Shown in pieces: positions 16,015 through 24,706 of a stretch of DNA of 64,000 nucleotides (within the stretch, counting starts at the first letter, position 1; every line of letters begins with the position of its first letter). The translations under genes were made by a program, and so were the position numbers. This stretch comes from Roseicyclus persicicus (GTDB lineage Bacteria > Pseudomonadota > Alphaproteobacteria > Rhodobacterales > Rhodobacteraceae). The notes below the pieces were generated by a model. That model saw only the letters and a program-made list of their open reading frames with translations, ran no database searches and was not told the origin of the DNA. The DNA lies in assembly GCF_012395815.1 (NCBI RefSeq), contig NZ_JAAZQQ010000007.1, positions 1-64,000 of the forward strand, read 5' to 3'.

Positions 16015-17271
16015 ATGCGTCGAGTGGTTGTGACGGGGCTTGGTCTGGTGACGCCGCTGGCCTGCGGCGTCGAGAAGACCTGGGAGCGGCTGTTGGCCGG
16101 GCAGTCGGGCGCGGGCCCGATCACGCGTTTCGACGCGAGCCACCTGGCCACCACCTATGCCTGCGAGGTGCCGCTGGGCGACGGCAGCGACGGGACCTTC
16201 AACCCCGACGAATGGATGGAGCCCAAGGAGCGGCGCAAGGTCGACGATTTCATCCTCTACGGCATGGCCGCCGCGGTGCAGGCGGTGGCGGATTCAGGCT
16301 GGATGCCCACGGACCGCGACGCACAGGAGCGCACGGGCGTGCTGATCGGGTCGGGGATCGGGGGGCTGTCGTCGATCGCGGACACCTCGATCACCCTGAA
16401 GGAAAAGGGGCCGCGGCGGGTCTCGCCGTTCTTCGTGCCGGGTGCGCTGATCAACCTGATCTCGGGGCAGGTCAGCATCCGCTACGGGTTCCGCGGGCCG
16501 AACCACGCGGTGGTGACGGCCTGTTCGACGGGGGCGCACGCCATCGGCGACGCGGCGCGGCTGATCCAGTGGGGCGACGCGGACGTGATGGTCGCGGGCG
16601 GGGCCGAGAGCCCGATCTGCGAGATCGGCATCGCGGGCTTCAACGCCTGCAAGGCGCTGTCCACCAAGCGCGGACATGAGCCGGAAAAGGCGTCGCGGCC
16701 GTGGGACAGCGACAGCGACGGCTTCGTCATGGGCGAGGGCGCGGGCGTGGTCGTGCTGGAGGAATACGAACACGCCAAGGCGCGGGGCGCGAAGATCTAC
16801 GCGGAGATCCTGGGTTATGGCCTGTCGGGCGACGCCTACCACATCACCGCGCCGCCGCCGGATCACGAGGGCGCCGAGCGCGCGATGCGCGCCGCGCTGA
16901 AGCGGGCGGGGCTGCAGCCGTCGGACGTGGATTACGTGAACGCGCACGGCACCTCGACCATGGCCGACACGATCGAGCTGGGCGCGGTGGAGCGGCTGAT
17001 GGGCAACCATGCGGGCAGCCTGCGGATGTCGTCGACCAAGTCGGCCACCGGGCACCTGCTGGGCGCGGCCGGGGCGATCGAGGCGATCTTCTCGATCCTG
17101 GCCATCCGGGACAACGTCGCGCCGCCGACGATCAACCTGGACAACCCCGCCGCCGAGACGGCGATCAACCTGTGCGCCAACGCGGCGCAGGCCGGCGAAA
17201 TCAACATCGTGCAGTCGAACAGCTTTGGCTTCGGCGGCACGAATGCCTGCCTGATCATGGGACGGGTGTAA
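16015..17271 (+). CDS. fabF: 3-oxoacyl-ACP synthase II (KAS II)
   Basis: Condensing enzyme that elongates acyl-ACP with malonyl-ACP. The 418-residue product starts [23 protein letters not shown], has the nucleophile in VVTACSTGAHAIGDAARL (Cys170), and the two catalytic histidines in VNAHGTSTMADTIEL and KSATGHLLGAAGAIEA; it ends [17 protein letters not shown]. Length and motifs are those of FabF. It is followed 7 bases later by mltG, a gene order common in Rhodobacteraceae. A KAS I (fabB) is at 38769-39998. Confidence 0.96.
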   Translation: MRRVVVTGLGLVTPLACGVEKTWERLLAGQSGAGPITRFDASHLATTYACEVPLGDGSDGTFNPDEWMEPKERRKVDDFILYGMAAAVQAVADSGWMPTDRDAQERTGVLIGSGIGGLSSIADTSITLKEKGPRRVSPFFVPGALINLISGQVSIRYGFRGPNHAVVTACSTGAHAIGDAARLIQWGDADVMVAGGAESPICEIGIAGFNACKALSTKRGHEPEKASRPWDSDSDGFVMGEGAGVVVLEEYEHAKARGAKIYAEILGYGLSGDAYHITAPPPDHEGAERAMRAALKRAGLQPSDVDYVNAHGTSTMADTIELGAVERLMGNHAGSLRMSSTKSATGHLLGAAGAIEAIFSILAIRDNVAPPTINLDNPAAETAINLCANAAQAGEINIVQSNSFGFGGTNACLIMGRV

Positions 17272-17278
17272 CACGCCG

Positions 17279-18442
17279 ATGTGGAAGAGCGTCGCCGCCA
17301 ACGGGATGAGTTTCCTCATCATCGTGCTGATCGCGCTGGCGGGCGCGATCGCGTGGGGGCAGCGCGAGTTCCGCGCCGCGGGGCCGCTGGAGCAGGCGAC
17401 CTTCTTCGAGGTGCCGCGCGGCGCGACGCTGCGGCGGGTGTCCGAGGATCTGCAGGAAGCCGGCGTGGTGTCGTCGGCGGTGCTGTTCCGGCTGGGCGCC
17501 GAGTATGCCGACATGGGCAGCCAGCTGCGGTTCGGGAACTACGAGATCCCGGCCGGCGCCTCGATGGAGGAGGTGCTGGCCATCGTCACCGCGGGCGGGC
17601 CGTCGCGGTTCCGCTACACGGCGACCTATGTCCTGCGGCTGGAGGGCACGGGCGAGCTGCGCCTGCGCGAGCGGGTGCCGGGGACCGAGGAGATCGTGGC
17701 GCTGGCCGATTTCGCCTACGAGGACGGGGTGCCGGCGGTCTATTCCGACCTGGTGGAGAGCGGCACGCCGGTGGTCTACCGGGTGGCGGTGCCCGAGGGG
17801 TTGACCAGCTGGCAGATCGTGGAGGGCCTGCGCGCCGCCGACTTCCTGTCGGGCGAGATCGCCGAGGTGCCGCCCGAGGGGTCGCTGGCGCCCGACACCT
17901 TCGAGGTGCGGCGTGGGCAGGACCGGCAGGAGATCCTCGACCGGATGCAGGAGGCGCAGGCGGCGATCCTCGCCGAAGCCTGGGCGAACCGGCAGGACGG
18001 GCTGCCGCTGGCCAGCCCCGAGGAGGCACTGATCCTGGCCTCGATCATCGAGAAGGAAACCAGCGTGCCCGAGGAGCGCGGCCGCGTGTCGAGCGTCTTC
18101 GTCAACCGTCTGAACCGGGGCATGCGGCTGCAGACGGACCCCACGGTGATTTACGGAATCACCGAAGGACGGGGCGTTCTGGGCCGCGGGCTGCGCCAGA
18201 GCGAGCTGCGCGCGGAGACGCCGTGGAACACCTATGTCATCGAGGGCCTGCCGCCGACACCGATTGCGAACCCGGGGCGGGCGGCGATCGAGGCGGCGGT
18301 GAACCCGGACACGACGCCCTTCATCTTCTTCGTGGCGGATGGGACGGGCGGCCATGCCTTTGCCGAAACCCTTGAAGAACATAACAGAAATGTCGCCCGC
18401 TGGCGCGAGATCGAGGCCGAGCGGGCCGCGTCGGGGCAGTGA
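17279..18442 (+). CDS. mltG: Endolytic murein transglycosylase
   Basis: Inner-membrane enzyme that cleaves nascent glycan strands. The 387-residue product has an N-terminal transmembrane helix (about 10-27), a LysM-like YceG region (FFEVPRGATLRRVSEDLQEAGVV) and the catalytic region LILASIIEKETSVPEERGRVSSVFVNRLNRGMRLQTDPT with the YceG glutamate, then YNTY-like WNTYVIEGLPPTPIANPG. It is co-directional with fabF (7-base spacer) and is the last chromosomal gene before the GTA cluster. Confidence 0.94.
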   Translation: MWKSVAANGMSFLIIVLIALAGAIAWGQREFRAAGPLEQATFFEVPRGATLRRVSEDLQEAGVVSSAVLFRLGAEYADMGSQLRFGNYEIPAGASMEEVLAIVTAGGPSRFRYTATYVLRLEGTGELRLRERVPGTEEIVALADFAYEDGVPAVYSDLVESGTPVVYRVAVPEGLTSWQIVEGLRAADFLSGEIAEVPPEGSLAPDTFEVRRGQDRQEILDRMQEAQAAILAEAWANRQDGLPLASPEEALILASIIEKETSVPEERGRVSSVFVNRLNRGMRLQTDPTVIYGITEGRGVLGRGLRQSELRAETPWNTYVIEGLPPTPIANPGRAAIEAAVNPDTTPFIFFVADGTGGHAFAETLEEHNRNVARWREIEAERAASGQ

Positions 18443-18472
18443 GCCGCTGTGCAGGGGTTAATGGCGCGTAAA

Positions 18473-18530
18473 CGGGCGCAGACGCGTTAACCCATTGTAA
18501 ATAAAAAACTTATTGACCCGCCGAACGGTC
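18473..18530 (+). promoter_or_regulatory. AT-rich island upstream of the GTA cluster
   Basis: This short stretch (TTAACCCATTGTAAATAAAAAACTT region followed by TTGACC at 18512-18517) is by far the most AT-rich DNA nearby. It lies about 150-210 bases before GTA g1. It is the obvious place for the GTA promoter, which in R. capsulatus is driven by the regulator GafA. A consensus -10 after TTGACC is not clear, and a terminator hairpin lies between it and g1. Confidence 0.35.
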
Positions 18531-18567
18531 CATGGCATCCCTTTGGGCATGCTGGAAGACATGGGTG

Positions 18568-18602
18568 AACGGCCCGGGGATGCCCCCCGAGGCCGTTTTT
18601 TC
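18568..18602 (+). terminator. Terminator-like hairpin between mltG and GTA g1
   Basis: ACGGCC (18569-18574) pairs with GGCCGT (18591-18596) with an inner CGGGG/CCCCG stem, followed by TTTTTT. It could end the fabF-mltG transcript, or, if the GTA promoter is at the AT-rich island upstream, act as an attenuator in the GTA leader. Confidence 0.65.
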
Positions 18603-18683
18603 GTGCGCTGCGCCGGGCTGGCGCGGCCCACCCGTCTCATGTGCTGCTCGTGACCGGGGGATCCTTGGACACGGGGATTTTTC

Positions 18684-19037
18684 ATGACGGACCTGATTTG
18701 CGGGGATGACGGGCTGGCGCATGCCGAACGGACGGTGGCGCGGGCCTACAAGGCGCTGGAGGTGGCGGTCGAGCTGTTGGAGAGCACGCTCGACGCGGCA
18801 CGCGCGGCGCGGGATTGCGACGAAACCGGCGTGATCAAGGATGTGCGGGCCGTGGGCGTCGCCTTCCAGACCGCGCTGCAGCTGGAGGGCAAGGCGCGTG
18901 AGGCAGGAAGCCAGAGATACGGGGGGCGCGGGGGCGGAGAGCTCGACCTCGACGCGGCGCGCGCTGAGATCGGGCGCCGACTGGCTCGCCTCCGCGCCGC
19001 CGGAGGTGACGGAGACCTTCCTGAAGGGGCTGAGTGA
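18684..19037 (+). CDS. GTA g1, small terminase-like protein
   Basis: A 117-residue, mainly helical protein (HAERTVARAYKALEVAVELLESTLDAARAA) at the head of the GTA operon, the position of RcGTA g1, which has been described as the small terminase (TerS-like) component that works with the large terminase. Length is close to the R. capsulatus protein. The reading frame of the next gene (TerL) extends back well inside this gene, so the two overlap by up to about 140 bases. Confidence 0.8.
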   Translation: MTDLICGDDGLAHAERTVARAYKALEVAVELLESTLDAARAARDCDETGVIKDVRAVGVAFQTALQLEGKAREAGSQRYGGRGGGELDLDAARAEIGRRLARLRAAGGDGDLPEGAE

Positions 19038-20307
19038 CGGGGCGCTGGCGGCGCTGCCGTATCTGTTCGAGGTCTGGGCCCTGCCGCACCAGCTGCCGCC
19101 CGAGGGGGACTGGACCAGCTGGGTGATCCTGGGCGGGCGCGGTGCGGGCAAGACGCGGGCCGGCGCGGAATGGGTGCGGGCGATGGTCGAGGGACCGACG
19201 CCCGCGGCACCGGGGCGCGCAAGGCGCGTGGCGCTGGTGGGGGAGACCTACGACCAGGCGCTGGCGGTGATGGTGAAGGGGGAGAGCGGGCTGATCGCCT
19301 GCTCTCCGCCAGACCGCTGCCCGCGGTGGATCGCGGGGGAGCGGCGGCTGGAGTGGCCGAACGGGGCGGAGGCGCGGTTGTATTCGGCGCATGACCCCGA
19401 GGCGCTGAGGGGCCCGCAGTTCGACGCGGCCTGGGTCGACGAGCTGGCGAAGTGGCCGAAGGCGCAGGAGACCTGGGACATGCTGCAGTTCGCGCTGCGG
19501 CTGGGGGAACATCCGCAGCAGGTGGTGACGACCACGCCGCGGAACGTGGCGGTCCTGAAGGAGCTGTTGGCGCGGGACAGCACGGTGGTGACGCGGGCGC
19601 CGACGGAGGCGAACCGGGCGAACCTGGCGCCGAGCTTCCTGAAGGAGGTGCGGGCGCGCTACGGGCAGCAGCGGCTGGGGCGGCAGGAGCTGGACGGGGA
19701 GATCCTGGAGGACGCGGAGGACGCGCTCTGGACGCGCGGGATGCTGGACGGGTTGCGCGCGGACCGGGTGCCCGAGGGGGCGCGGGTGATCGTGGCGGTG
19801 GACCCGCCGGTGACGGGGCACGCGGGCTCGGACGCCTGCGGGATCGTGGCGGTGGCGGTGATCGAGCACGGGCCGCCGCATGGCTGGACGGCGGTGGTGC
19901 TGGAGGACGCGAGCGTGGAGGCGGCGAGCCCGAAGGCCTGGGCCGAGGCGGCCGCGGCCGCCTACCACCGGCACGGGGCGGCGCGGATGGTGGCCGAGGT
20001 GAACCAGGGCGGCGACCTGGTGGCGACGCTGATGCGGCAGGTGGACCCCTTCGTGAACCTGCGCGCGGTGCGGGCGAGCACCGGCAAGACGGCGCGGGCC
20101 GAGCCGGTGGCGGCGCTCTACGAGCAGGGGCGGGTGCGGCACCTGGGCGTGCTGGCGGCGCTGGAGGACGAGATGTGCCGGATGACCCGGCGCGGGTTCG
20201 AGGGCAAGGGCAGTCCGGATCGGCTGGACGCGCTGGTCTGGGCGCTGACCGAGGGGCTGCTGGCGCCGGGCGCGGGGGCGCTGAAGCCGCAGATCCGGGG
20301 GCTCTGA
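18898..20307 (+). CDS. GTA g2, terminase large subunit
   Basis: ATP-driven motor that cuts host DNA and packages it into GTA heads. The protein (469 residues if started at GTG 18898) has Walker A GGRGAGKT, a Walker B-type segment AAWVDELAKW and nuclease-domain acidic residues in VAVDPPVTG and LDALVWAL. The start is uncertain: homology-like sequence begins around SGADWLASAP; GTG 18898 has GGAGGG upstream, GTG 19006 lies inside the conserved part, and ATG 18841 is far upstream. All options overlap g1, most of them substantially. Confidence 0.92.
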   Translation: MRQEARDTGGAGAESSTSTRRALRSGADWLASAPPEVTETFLKGLSDGALAALPYLFEVWALPHQLPPEGDWTSWVILGGRGAGKTRAGAEWVRAMVEGPTPAAPGRARRVALVGETYDQALAVMVKGESGLIACSPPDRCPRWIAGERRLEWPNGAEARLYSAHDPEALRGPQFDAAWVDELAKWPKAQETWDMLQFALRLGEHPQQVVTTTPRNVAVLKELLARDSTVVTRAPTEANRANLAPSFLKEVRARYGQQRLGRQELDGEILEDAEDALWTRGMLDGLRADRVPEGARVIVAVDPPVTGHAGSDACGIVAVAVIEHGPPHGWTAVVLEDASVEAASPKAWAEAAAAAYHRHGAARMVAEVNQGGDLVATLMRQVDPFVNLRAVRASTGKTARAEPVAALYEQGRVRHLGVLAALEDEMCRMTRRGFEGKGSPDRLDALVWALTEGLLAPGAGALKPQIRGL

Positions 20308-20407
20308 GAGCCGGTTCCGAAACCGACGAGGATTTGGCCTGGAGGGGCCGGGACGGGGGACCCAAGGGGCCGCCCCGTCTTCATGCATCACGTGAGGAGA
20401 GAGGCGC

Positions 20408-21571
20408 ATGGTATTGGATTTCTTGCGAAAGGCCAAGGCCGAGACGCCGGAGCGCAAGGCCTCGGCCGGCGCGCGGATCGCGGTCTGGGGCACGGCGGGC
20501 CGGGTCGCCTGGACCCCGCGGGACACGGTGTCGCTGACGCGGAACGGGTTCCAGGGCAACCCGGTGGGGTTCCGGTCGGTGAAGCTGATCGCCGAGGCGG
20601 CGGCGGCGCTGCCGGTGATCTGCCGGGACCCGAGCCGACGCTACGAGGTGCACCCGGTGCCGGCGCTGCTGACGCGGCCGAACCCGGGACAGGGCAAGGC
20701 GGACCTCTTGGAGGCGGCCTATGCGCAGCTGATGCTGGCGGGCAACGCCTATGTGGAGGCGGTGCCGGCCGAGGCGGGCGGGGTGGCCGAGCTGCACGTT
20801 CTGCGGTCGGACCGGATGAGCCTGGTGCCGGGCAGTGACGGCTGGCCGATGGCCTATGACTACGTGGTGGGCGCGAACCGGCACCGCTACGCGGCCGAGA
20901 TCATCTGCCATATCAAGACCTTCCACCCGCAGGACGACCATTACGGGCTGGCCCCGCTGCAGGCGGCGGCGACCGCGCTGGACGTGCATTCGGCGGCGGC
21001 GCGGTGGTCGAAGGCGTTGCTGGATAACGCGGCGCGGCCGTCCGGGGCGATCGTCTACCGGGGCGTCGACGGCGCGGGGACGATGAGCGAGGACCAGTTC
21101 GCGCGGCTGCAGGAGGAGCTGGAGACGCACCACCAGGGGGCGCGGAACGCGGGGCGGCCGATGCTGCTGGAGGGGGGGCTCGACTGGAAGCCGATGGGCT
21201 TCAGCCCGAGCGACATGGAGTTCCAGAAGACCAAGGAGGCGGCGGCGCGGGACATCGCGCTGGCCTTTGGGGTTCCGCCGATGCTGCTGGGGATCCCGGG
21301 GGATGCGACCTACGCGAATTACGCCGAGGCGAACCGGGCCTTTTACCGGCTGACGGTGCTGCCGCTGGCGCAGAAGGTGCTGGCGCAGATGGGGCATTGG
21401 CTGTCGGGGCTGACGGGGGAGGCGATCGAGCTGGCCCCGGACCTTGACCAGGTGCCGGCGCTGGCCGCGGAACGCGAGGCGCAGTGGCGGCGCATCGCCG
21501 AGGCCGATTTCCTGACCGAGGCCGAGAAGCGGCGGATGCTGGGCCTGCCCGAGCGGCCGGAGGGGGCATGA
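20408..21571 (+). CDS. GTA g3, phage portal protein
   Basis: A 387-residue HK97-type portal that forms the dodecameric DNA gate at the capsid vertex. Recognisable features are the N-terminal FRSVKLIAEAAAALPVI segment, LLTRPNPGQGKADLLEAAYAQLMLAGNAYVE and the GVPPMLLGIPGDATYANYAEANRAF block typical of the HK97 portal family. The ATG at 20408 follows AGGAGAGAGGCGC. It overlaps g3.5 by ATGA. Confidence 0.94.
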   Translation: MVLDFLRKAKAETPERKASAGARIAVWGTAGRVAWTPRDTVSLTRNGFQGNPVGFRSVKLIAEAAAALPVICRDPSRRYEVHPVPALLTRPNPGQGKADLLEAAYAQLMLAGNAYVEAVPAEAGGVAELHVLRSDRMSLVPGSDGWPMAYDYVVGANRHRYAAEIICHIKTFHPQDDHYGLAPLQAAATALDVHSAAARWSKALLDNAARPSGAIVYRGVDGAGTMSEDQFARLQEELETHHQGARNAGRPMLLEGGLDWKPMGFSPSDMEFQKTKEAAARDIALAFGVPPMLLGIPGDATYANYAEANRAFYRLTVLPLAQKVLAQMGHWLSGLTGEAIELAPDLDQVPALAAEREAQWRRIAEADFLTEAEKRRMLGLPERPEGA

Positions 21572-21813
21572 GCGAGCGGGGCACGGGCGGGTCGCGGTAC
21601 CTCTATGCCCCCTTCGACGCCGCCAATGCCCGGATCGAGGCCAACGAGCGGGTGCAGGACGAGCGCTGGCAGGCGCTGACCTTTCGGCTGGAGGCCATCG
21701 AGGCGGCCATCGAGCGGCTGGAGCGGCGGCTGTGGCTGGCGGTGTTCGGGGTGGTGTCGGTGATCCTCGCGCAGGGGGTCCACGAGCTGATGCAGATGAA
21801 CGGCGCGGGATAG
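21568..21813 (+). CDS. GTA g3.5, small head-formation protein
   Basis: An 81-residue protein starting in the portal stop codon (ATGA). It has an N-terminal polar part, a coiled-coil-like helix (EANERVQDERWQALTFRLEAIEAAIERLERR) and a hydrophobic C-terminal segment (LWLAVFGVVSVILAQG). In R. capsulatus the gene between portal and protease is g3.5, reported to be needed for head formation. It resembles a short membrane-anchored protein; its precise role is not evident from sequence. Confidence 0.8.
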   Translation: MSERGTGGSRYLYAPFDAANARIEANERVQDERWQALTFRLEAIEAAIERLERRLWLAVFGVVSVILAQGVHELMQMNGAG

Positions 21814-21822
21814 GAGCATGAC

Positions 21823-22398
21823 ATGACACAGTTTTCCATGGCCGGGCTGGAGACGAAGTTCGTCCGGTTCGACCCCGAGGACCTGACGGTCACGGGCGGG
21901 CGCGAGATCGCGGGCTACGCGAGCCTGTTCGGGGCCTGCGACCAGGGCGGCGACATCGTGGAGCGCGGCGCCTATGCCGGCAGCCTCTCGCGGCTGGCCG
22001 AGGCGGGGCGGCGGGTGAAGATGCTGTGGCAGCACGACCCGGCCGAGCCCATCGGCATCTGGGACGAGGTGCGCGAGGACGGCCGCGGGCTGTTCGTGAA
22101 GGGCCGCCTGCTGAAGGAGGTGGCGCGCGCGCGGGAGGCGGCGGCGCTGATCGAGGCGGGGGCCATCGACGGGCTGTCGATCGGTTACCGCACGCTGCGC
22201 GCGACGAAGGACGGGCAGGGGCGCAGGCTCCTGTCGGAGGTGGAGCTGTGGGAGGTGTCGCTGGTGACCTTCCCGATGCTTCCCGACGCGCGGGTCAACG
22301 CCCCGGCCGAGGCGGCCAAGGGGGCGGAGGACCTGCGCGAGCTGGCCCGGGCGTTCGAGGACGCCCGCGCCAGGCTGGCGGCGCGCGAGCCCCGCTGA
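21823..22398 (+). CDS. GTA g4, HK97-type prohead protease
   Basis: A 191-residue serine protease that removes the scaffold-like N-terminus of the capsid protein during maturation. Features of peptidase family U35/S78 are GYASLFGACDQGGDIVERGAY, the histidine in KMLWQHDPAEPIGIW and the serine in GAIDGLSIGYRT. ATG 21818 is followed directly by a stop in its frame, so 21823 is the start, with AGGAG upstream. It lies directly before the capsid gene, as in RcGTA. Confidence 0.93.
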   Translation: MTQFSMAGLETKFVRFDPEDLTVTGGREIAGYASLFGACDQGGDIVERGAYAGSLSRLAEAGRRVKMLWQHDPAEPIGIWDEVREDGRGLFVKGRLLKEVARAREAAALIEAGAIDGLSIGYRTLRATKDGQGRRLLSEVELWEVSLVTFPMLPDARVNAPAEAAKGAEDLRELARAFEDARARLAAREPR

Positions 22399-22423
22399 CC
22401 CCATCCGCACGGAGAAGAAGGTG

Positions 22424-23626
22424 ATGGAGATGACCGAGACCCGACAGGGCGCGGCGGATGCGCCGCGCGCGGAGCTGGCGCCGGTGGCCGAAGTGACGGA
22501 GGCCCTGGGCGGCTTCCTGAACGAATTCAGCCGGTTCCAGGACGACATGAAAGCCAAGTTCCAGAAGCAGGAAGAGCGTATTGCCATGCTGACCACCAAG
22601 ACCCTGACCCACCCCCGCCCGGCGCTGTCGACCGAGACCGACCGCGGCGCGCCGCACCGCAAGGCGCTGGCCACCTACCTGCGCAACGGCGACGACGACG
22701 CGCTGCGCGGGCTCGAGATCGAGCACAAGGGCCTGAACACGGCGGTGAACGCCGAGGGCGGCTTCCTCGTCGATCCGCAGACGGCCGAGACGATCCAGTC
22801 GGTGCTGCGGTCGTCGTCGTCGCTGCGGGCGGTGGCCAACGTGGTGCAGGTGGAGGCGACGTCCTTCGACGTGCTGATCGACACCACCGACACCGGCGCG
22901 GGCTGGGCCGACGAGGTGGCCGACACGACCGAGACGGCGGCGCCGCAGATCGAGCGCATCTCGATCCCGCTGCACGAGCTGTCGGCCATGCCGAAGGCGT
23001 CGCAGCGGCTGCTGGACGATGCGGCCTTCGACGTCGAGGGGTGGCTGGCGGGCCGCATCGCCGACAAGTTCGCCCGCGCCGAGGCCGCGGCCTTCGTGGG
23101 CGGCGACGGGTCGGGCAAGCCGACGGGCTTCCTGAGCGCCTTCGCGATGCCGGACGCGGCCTGGAGCTGGGGCACGCTGGGCTACGTGGCGACCGGCACC
23201 ACGGGCGATTTCGACGCGACGAACCCGGCCGACGCGGTGGTCGACCTGGTCTACGCGCTGGGGGCGCAGTACCGGGCGAACGGCACCTTCGTGATGAACT
23301 CCAAGACCGCGGGCGCGGTGCGGAAGATGAAGGATGCCGACGGCCGCTTCCTGTGGTCGGACGGGCTGGCCGCGGGCGAGCCCGCGCGGCTGATGGGCTA
23401 CCCGGTGCTGATCGCCGAGGACATGCCCGACATCGCGGCCGACGCCATGGCCATCGCCTTCGGCGATTTCCGCGCGGGCTACACCATCGCGGAGCGGCCC
23501 GAGCTGCGCGTGCTGCGCGACCCGTTCAGCGCCAAGCCGCACGTCCTGTTCTACGCGACCAAGCGGGTCGGCGGCGCGATCTCGGACTACGCGGCGATCA
23601 AGCTTCTGAAGTTCGGGCTGTCCTGA
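22424..23626 (+). CDS. GTA g5, major capsid protein (HK97 fold)
   Basis: A 400-residue shell protein. An N-terminal helical delta-domain (about 1-100, to be cleaved by g4) is followed by the HK97 core: NTAVNAEGGFLVDPQTAETI, LHELSAMPKASQRLLDDAAFDVEGWLAGRIADKFARAEAAAFVGGDGSGKPTG and VMNSKTAGAVRKMKDADGRFLW. ATG 22424 follows GGAGAAGAAG; GTG 22421 is one codon earlier. A strong hairpin sits just after the gene (23652-23684), before g6. Confidence 0.96.
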   Translation: MEMTETRQGAADAPRAELAPVAEVTEALGGFLNEFSRFQDDMKAKFQKQEERIAMLTTKTLTHPRPALSTETDRGAPHRKALATYLRNGDDDALRGLEIEHKGLNTAVNAEGGFLVDPQTAETIQSVLRSSSSLRAVANVVQVEATSFDVLIDTTDTGAGWADEVADTTETAAPQIERISIPLHELSAMPKASQRLLDDAAFDVEGWLAGRIADKFARAEAAAFVGGDGSGKPTGFLSAFAMPDAAWSWGTLGYVATGTTGDFDATNPADAVVDLVYALGAQYRANGTFVMNSKTAGAVRKMKDADGRFLWSDGLAAGEPARLMGYPVLIAEDMPDIAADAMAIAFGDFRAGYTIAERPELRVLRDPFSAKPHVLFYATKRVGGAISDYAAIKLLKFGLS

Positions 23627-23651
23627 TCGGGGGCACGGCGGAGTGAGCCAT

Positions 23652-23684
23652 CCCGCCCCGCGCCGGTGACGGTCGCGGGGCGGG
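23652..23684 (+). terminator. Strong hairpin between GTA capsid gene and g6
   Basis: CCCGCCCCGCG (23652-23662) pairs perfectly with CGCGGGGCGGG (23674-23684) around an 11-base loop in the 166-base gap after g5, the largest gap inside the cluster. There is no T-run, so it may be a partial (Rho-dependent) terminator or an mRNA 3'-end stabiliser rather than a full stop, either of which would favour capsid production over tail proteins. Confidence 0.45.
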
Positions 23685-23792
23685 CGGGGCGGCGGGCCGT
23701 GCGCGATCCAGCTGCGCGTCTCTCCGCTCGAGCAGCGCGGACGGGGCGCCGTCCCACCCCAGACGACGGCAGGAATTTCGGAGAAAGCGACG

Positions 23793-24380
23793 ATGATGAT
23801 GGTCGAATTGACCTCGGTGCCCGGTGCGGCCTTGCCGGTCGGCGAGCTGGCTGCGCATCTGCGGCTGGCGCGCGGCTTCAGCGACGACGGGAGCCAGGAC
23901 GGGCAGCTGGAAAGCTGTCTGCGCGCCGCCAGCTCGGCCATCGAGGCGCGCATCGGCAAGGCGCTGTTCGAGCGGCGCTTCGCCCTGACGCTGGTGGCCT
24001 GGCACGACCCGGAGGCGCATGTGCTGCCGCTGGCGCCGGTGAGCCGGATCGACAGCGTGAAGGTGATCACGCGGGCCGGGGCCGAGACGCTGGTCGACCC
24101 GGGGCTCTACGCGCTGCGCCACGACCGGCACCGGCCGGTGCTGGCGGCCACGGGCACGGCGCTGCCGACGCCGAGCCAGGGCGGGACGATCGAGGTGGAG
24201 TTCACGGCCGGCTACGCGGCGGAGTGGACGGGCATCCCCGCCGATCTGCGGCAGGCGGTGCTGATCCTGGCGGGCGAGTTCTGGGGGCAGGACCTGGCGG
24301 CGGACACAGGCATGCCGTTCTCGGTGTCGGTGCTCTTGGAGCCGCACCGGCCGATGCGGCTGCGGGGGGCGGCGCAATGA
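23793..24380 (+). CDS. GTA g6, head-tail connector (adaptor)
   Basis: A 195-residue protein of the phage gp6-like head-tail connector family, which binds the portal. Helical start (ELAAHLRLARGFSDDGSQDGQLESCLRAASSAIEARIGKALFERRF) and the characteristic C-terminal PADLRQAVLILAGEFW segment. Three ATG codons in a row (23793, 23796, 23799) leave the exact start open. It overlaps g7 by ATGA. Confidence 0.9.
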   Translation: MMMVELTSVPGAALPVGELAAHLRLARGFSDDGSQDGQLESCLRAASSAIEARIGKALFERRFALTLVAWHDPEAHVLPLAPVSRIDSVKVITRAGAETLVDPGLYALRHDRHRPVLAATGTALPTPSQGGTIEVEFTAGYAAEWTGIPADLRQAVLILAGEFWGQDLAADTGMPFSVSVLLEPHRPMRLRGAAQ

Positions 24381-24706
24381 GGGCGCCGGCGATGACGCGG
24401 CGCCTGCTGCTGGAGGCGCCCGAGCGGGTGCCGGACGGGGCGGGCGGTTACGGCGAAGCCTGGGTCGCGCTGGGCCATGTCTGGGCGGCGGTCGAGACGC
24501 GCGGCGCGGGCCGCGAGGTGGACCAGGCGGCGCGGCTGCAGCTGAAGGTGACGATGCGGGCGGTGCCGCAAGGTGCCGCGGCGCGGCCCACGGCCGAGAT
24601 GCGGTTTCGGGACGGAGACCGGCTCTACCGGATCGAGGCGGTGCACGAGGGCGACGCGCTGGGGCGCACGCTGGTCTGTTTCGCGGTCGAGGAGGTCGCG
24701 CGATGA
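24377..24706 (+). CDS. GTA g7, head closure (stopper) protein
   Basis: A 109-residue protein of the SPP1 gp16-like head-tail adaptor/stopper family: TRRLLLEAPERVPDGAGGYGEAWVALGHVWAAVETRGAGRE near the N-terminus and FRDGDRLYRIEAVHEGD. It starts at an ATG overlapping the g6 stop and itself overlaps g8 by ATGA, consistent with coupled translation of connector proteins. Confidence 0.88.
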   Translation: MRAPAMTRRLLLEAPERVPDGAGGYGEAWVALGHVWAAVETRGAGREVDQAARLQLKVTMRAVPQGAAARPTAEMRFRDGDRLYRIEAVHEGDALGRTLVCFAVEEVAR

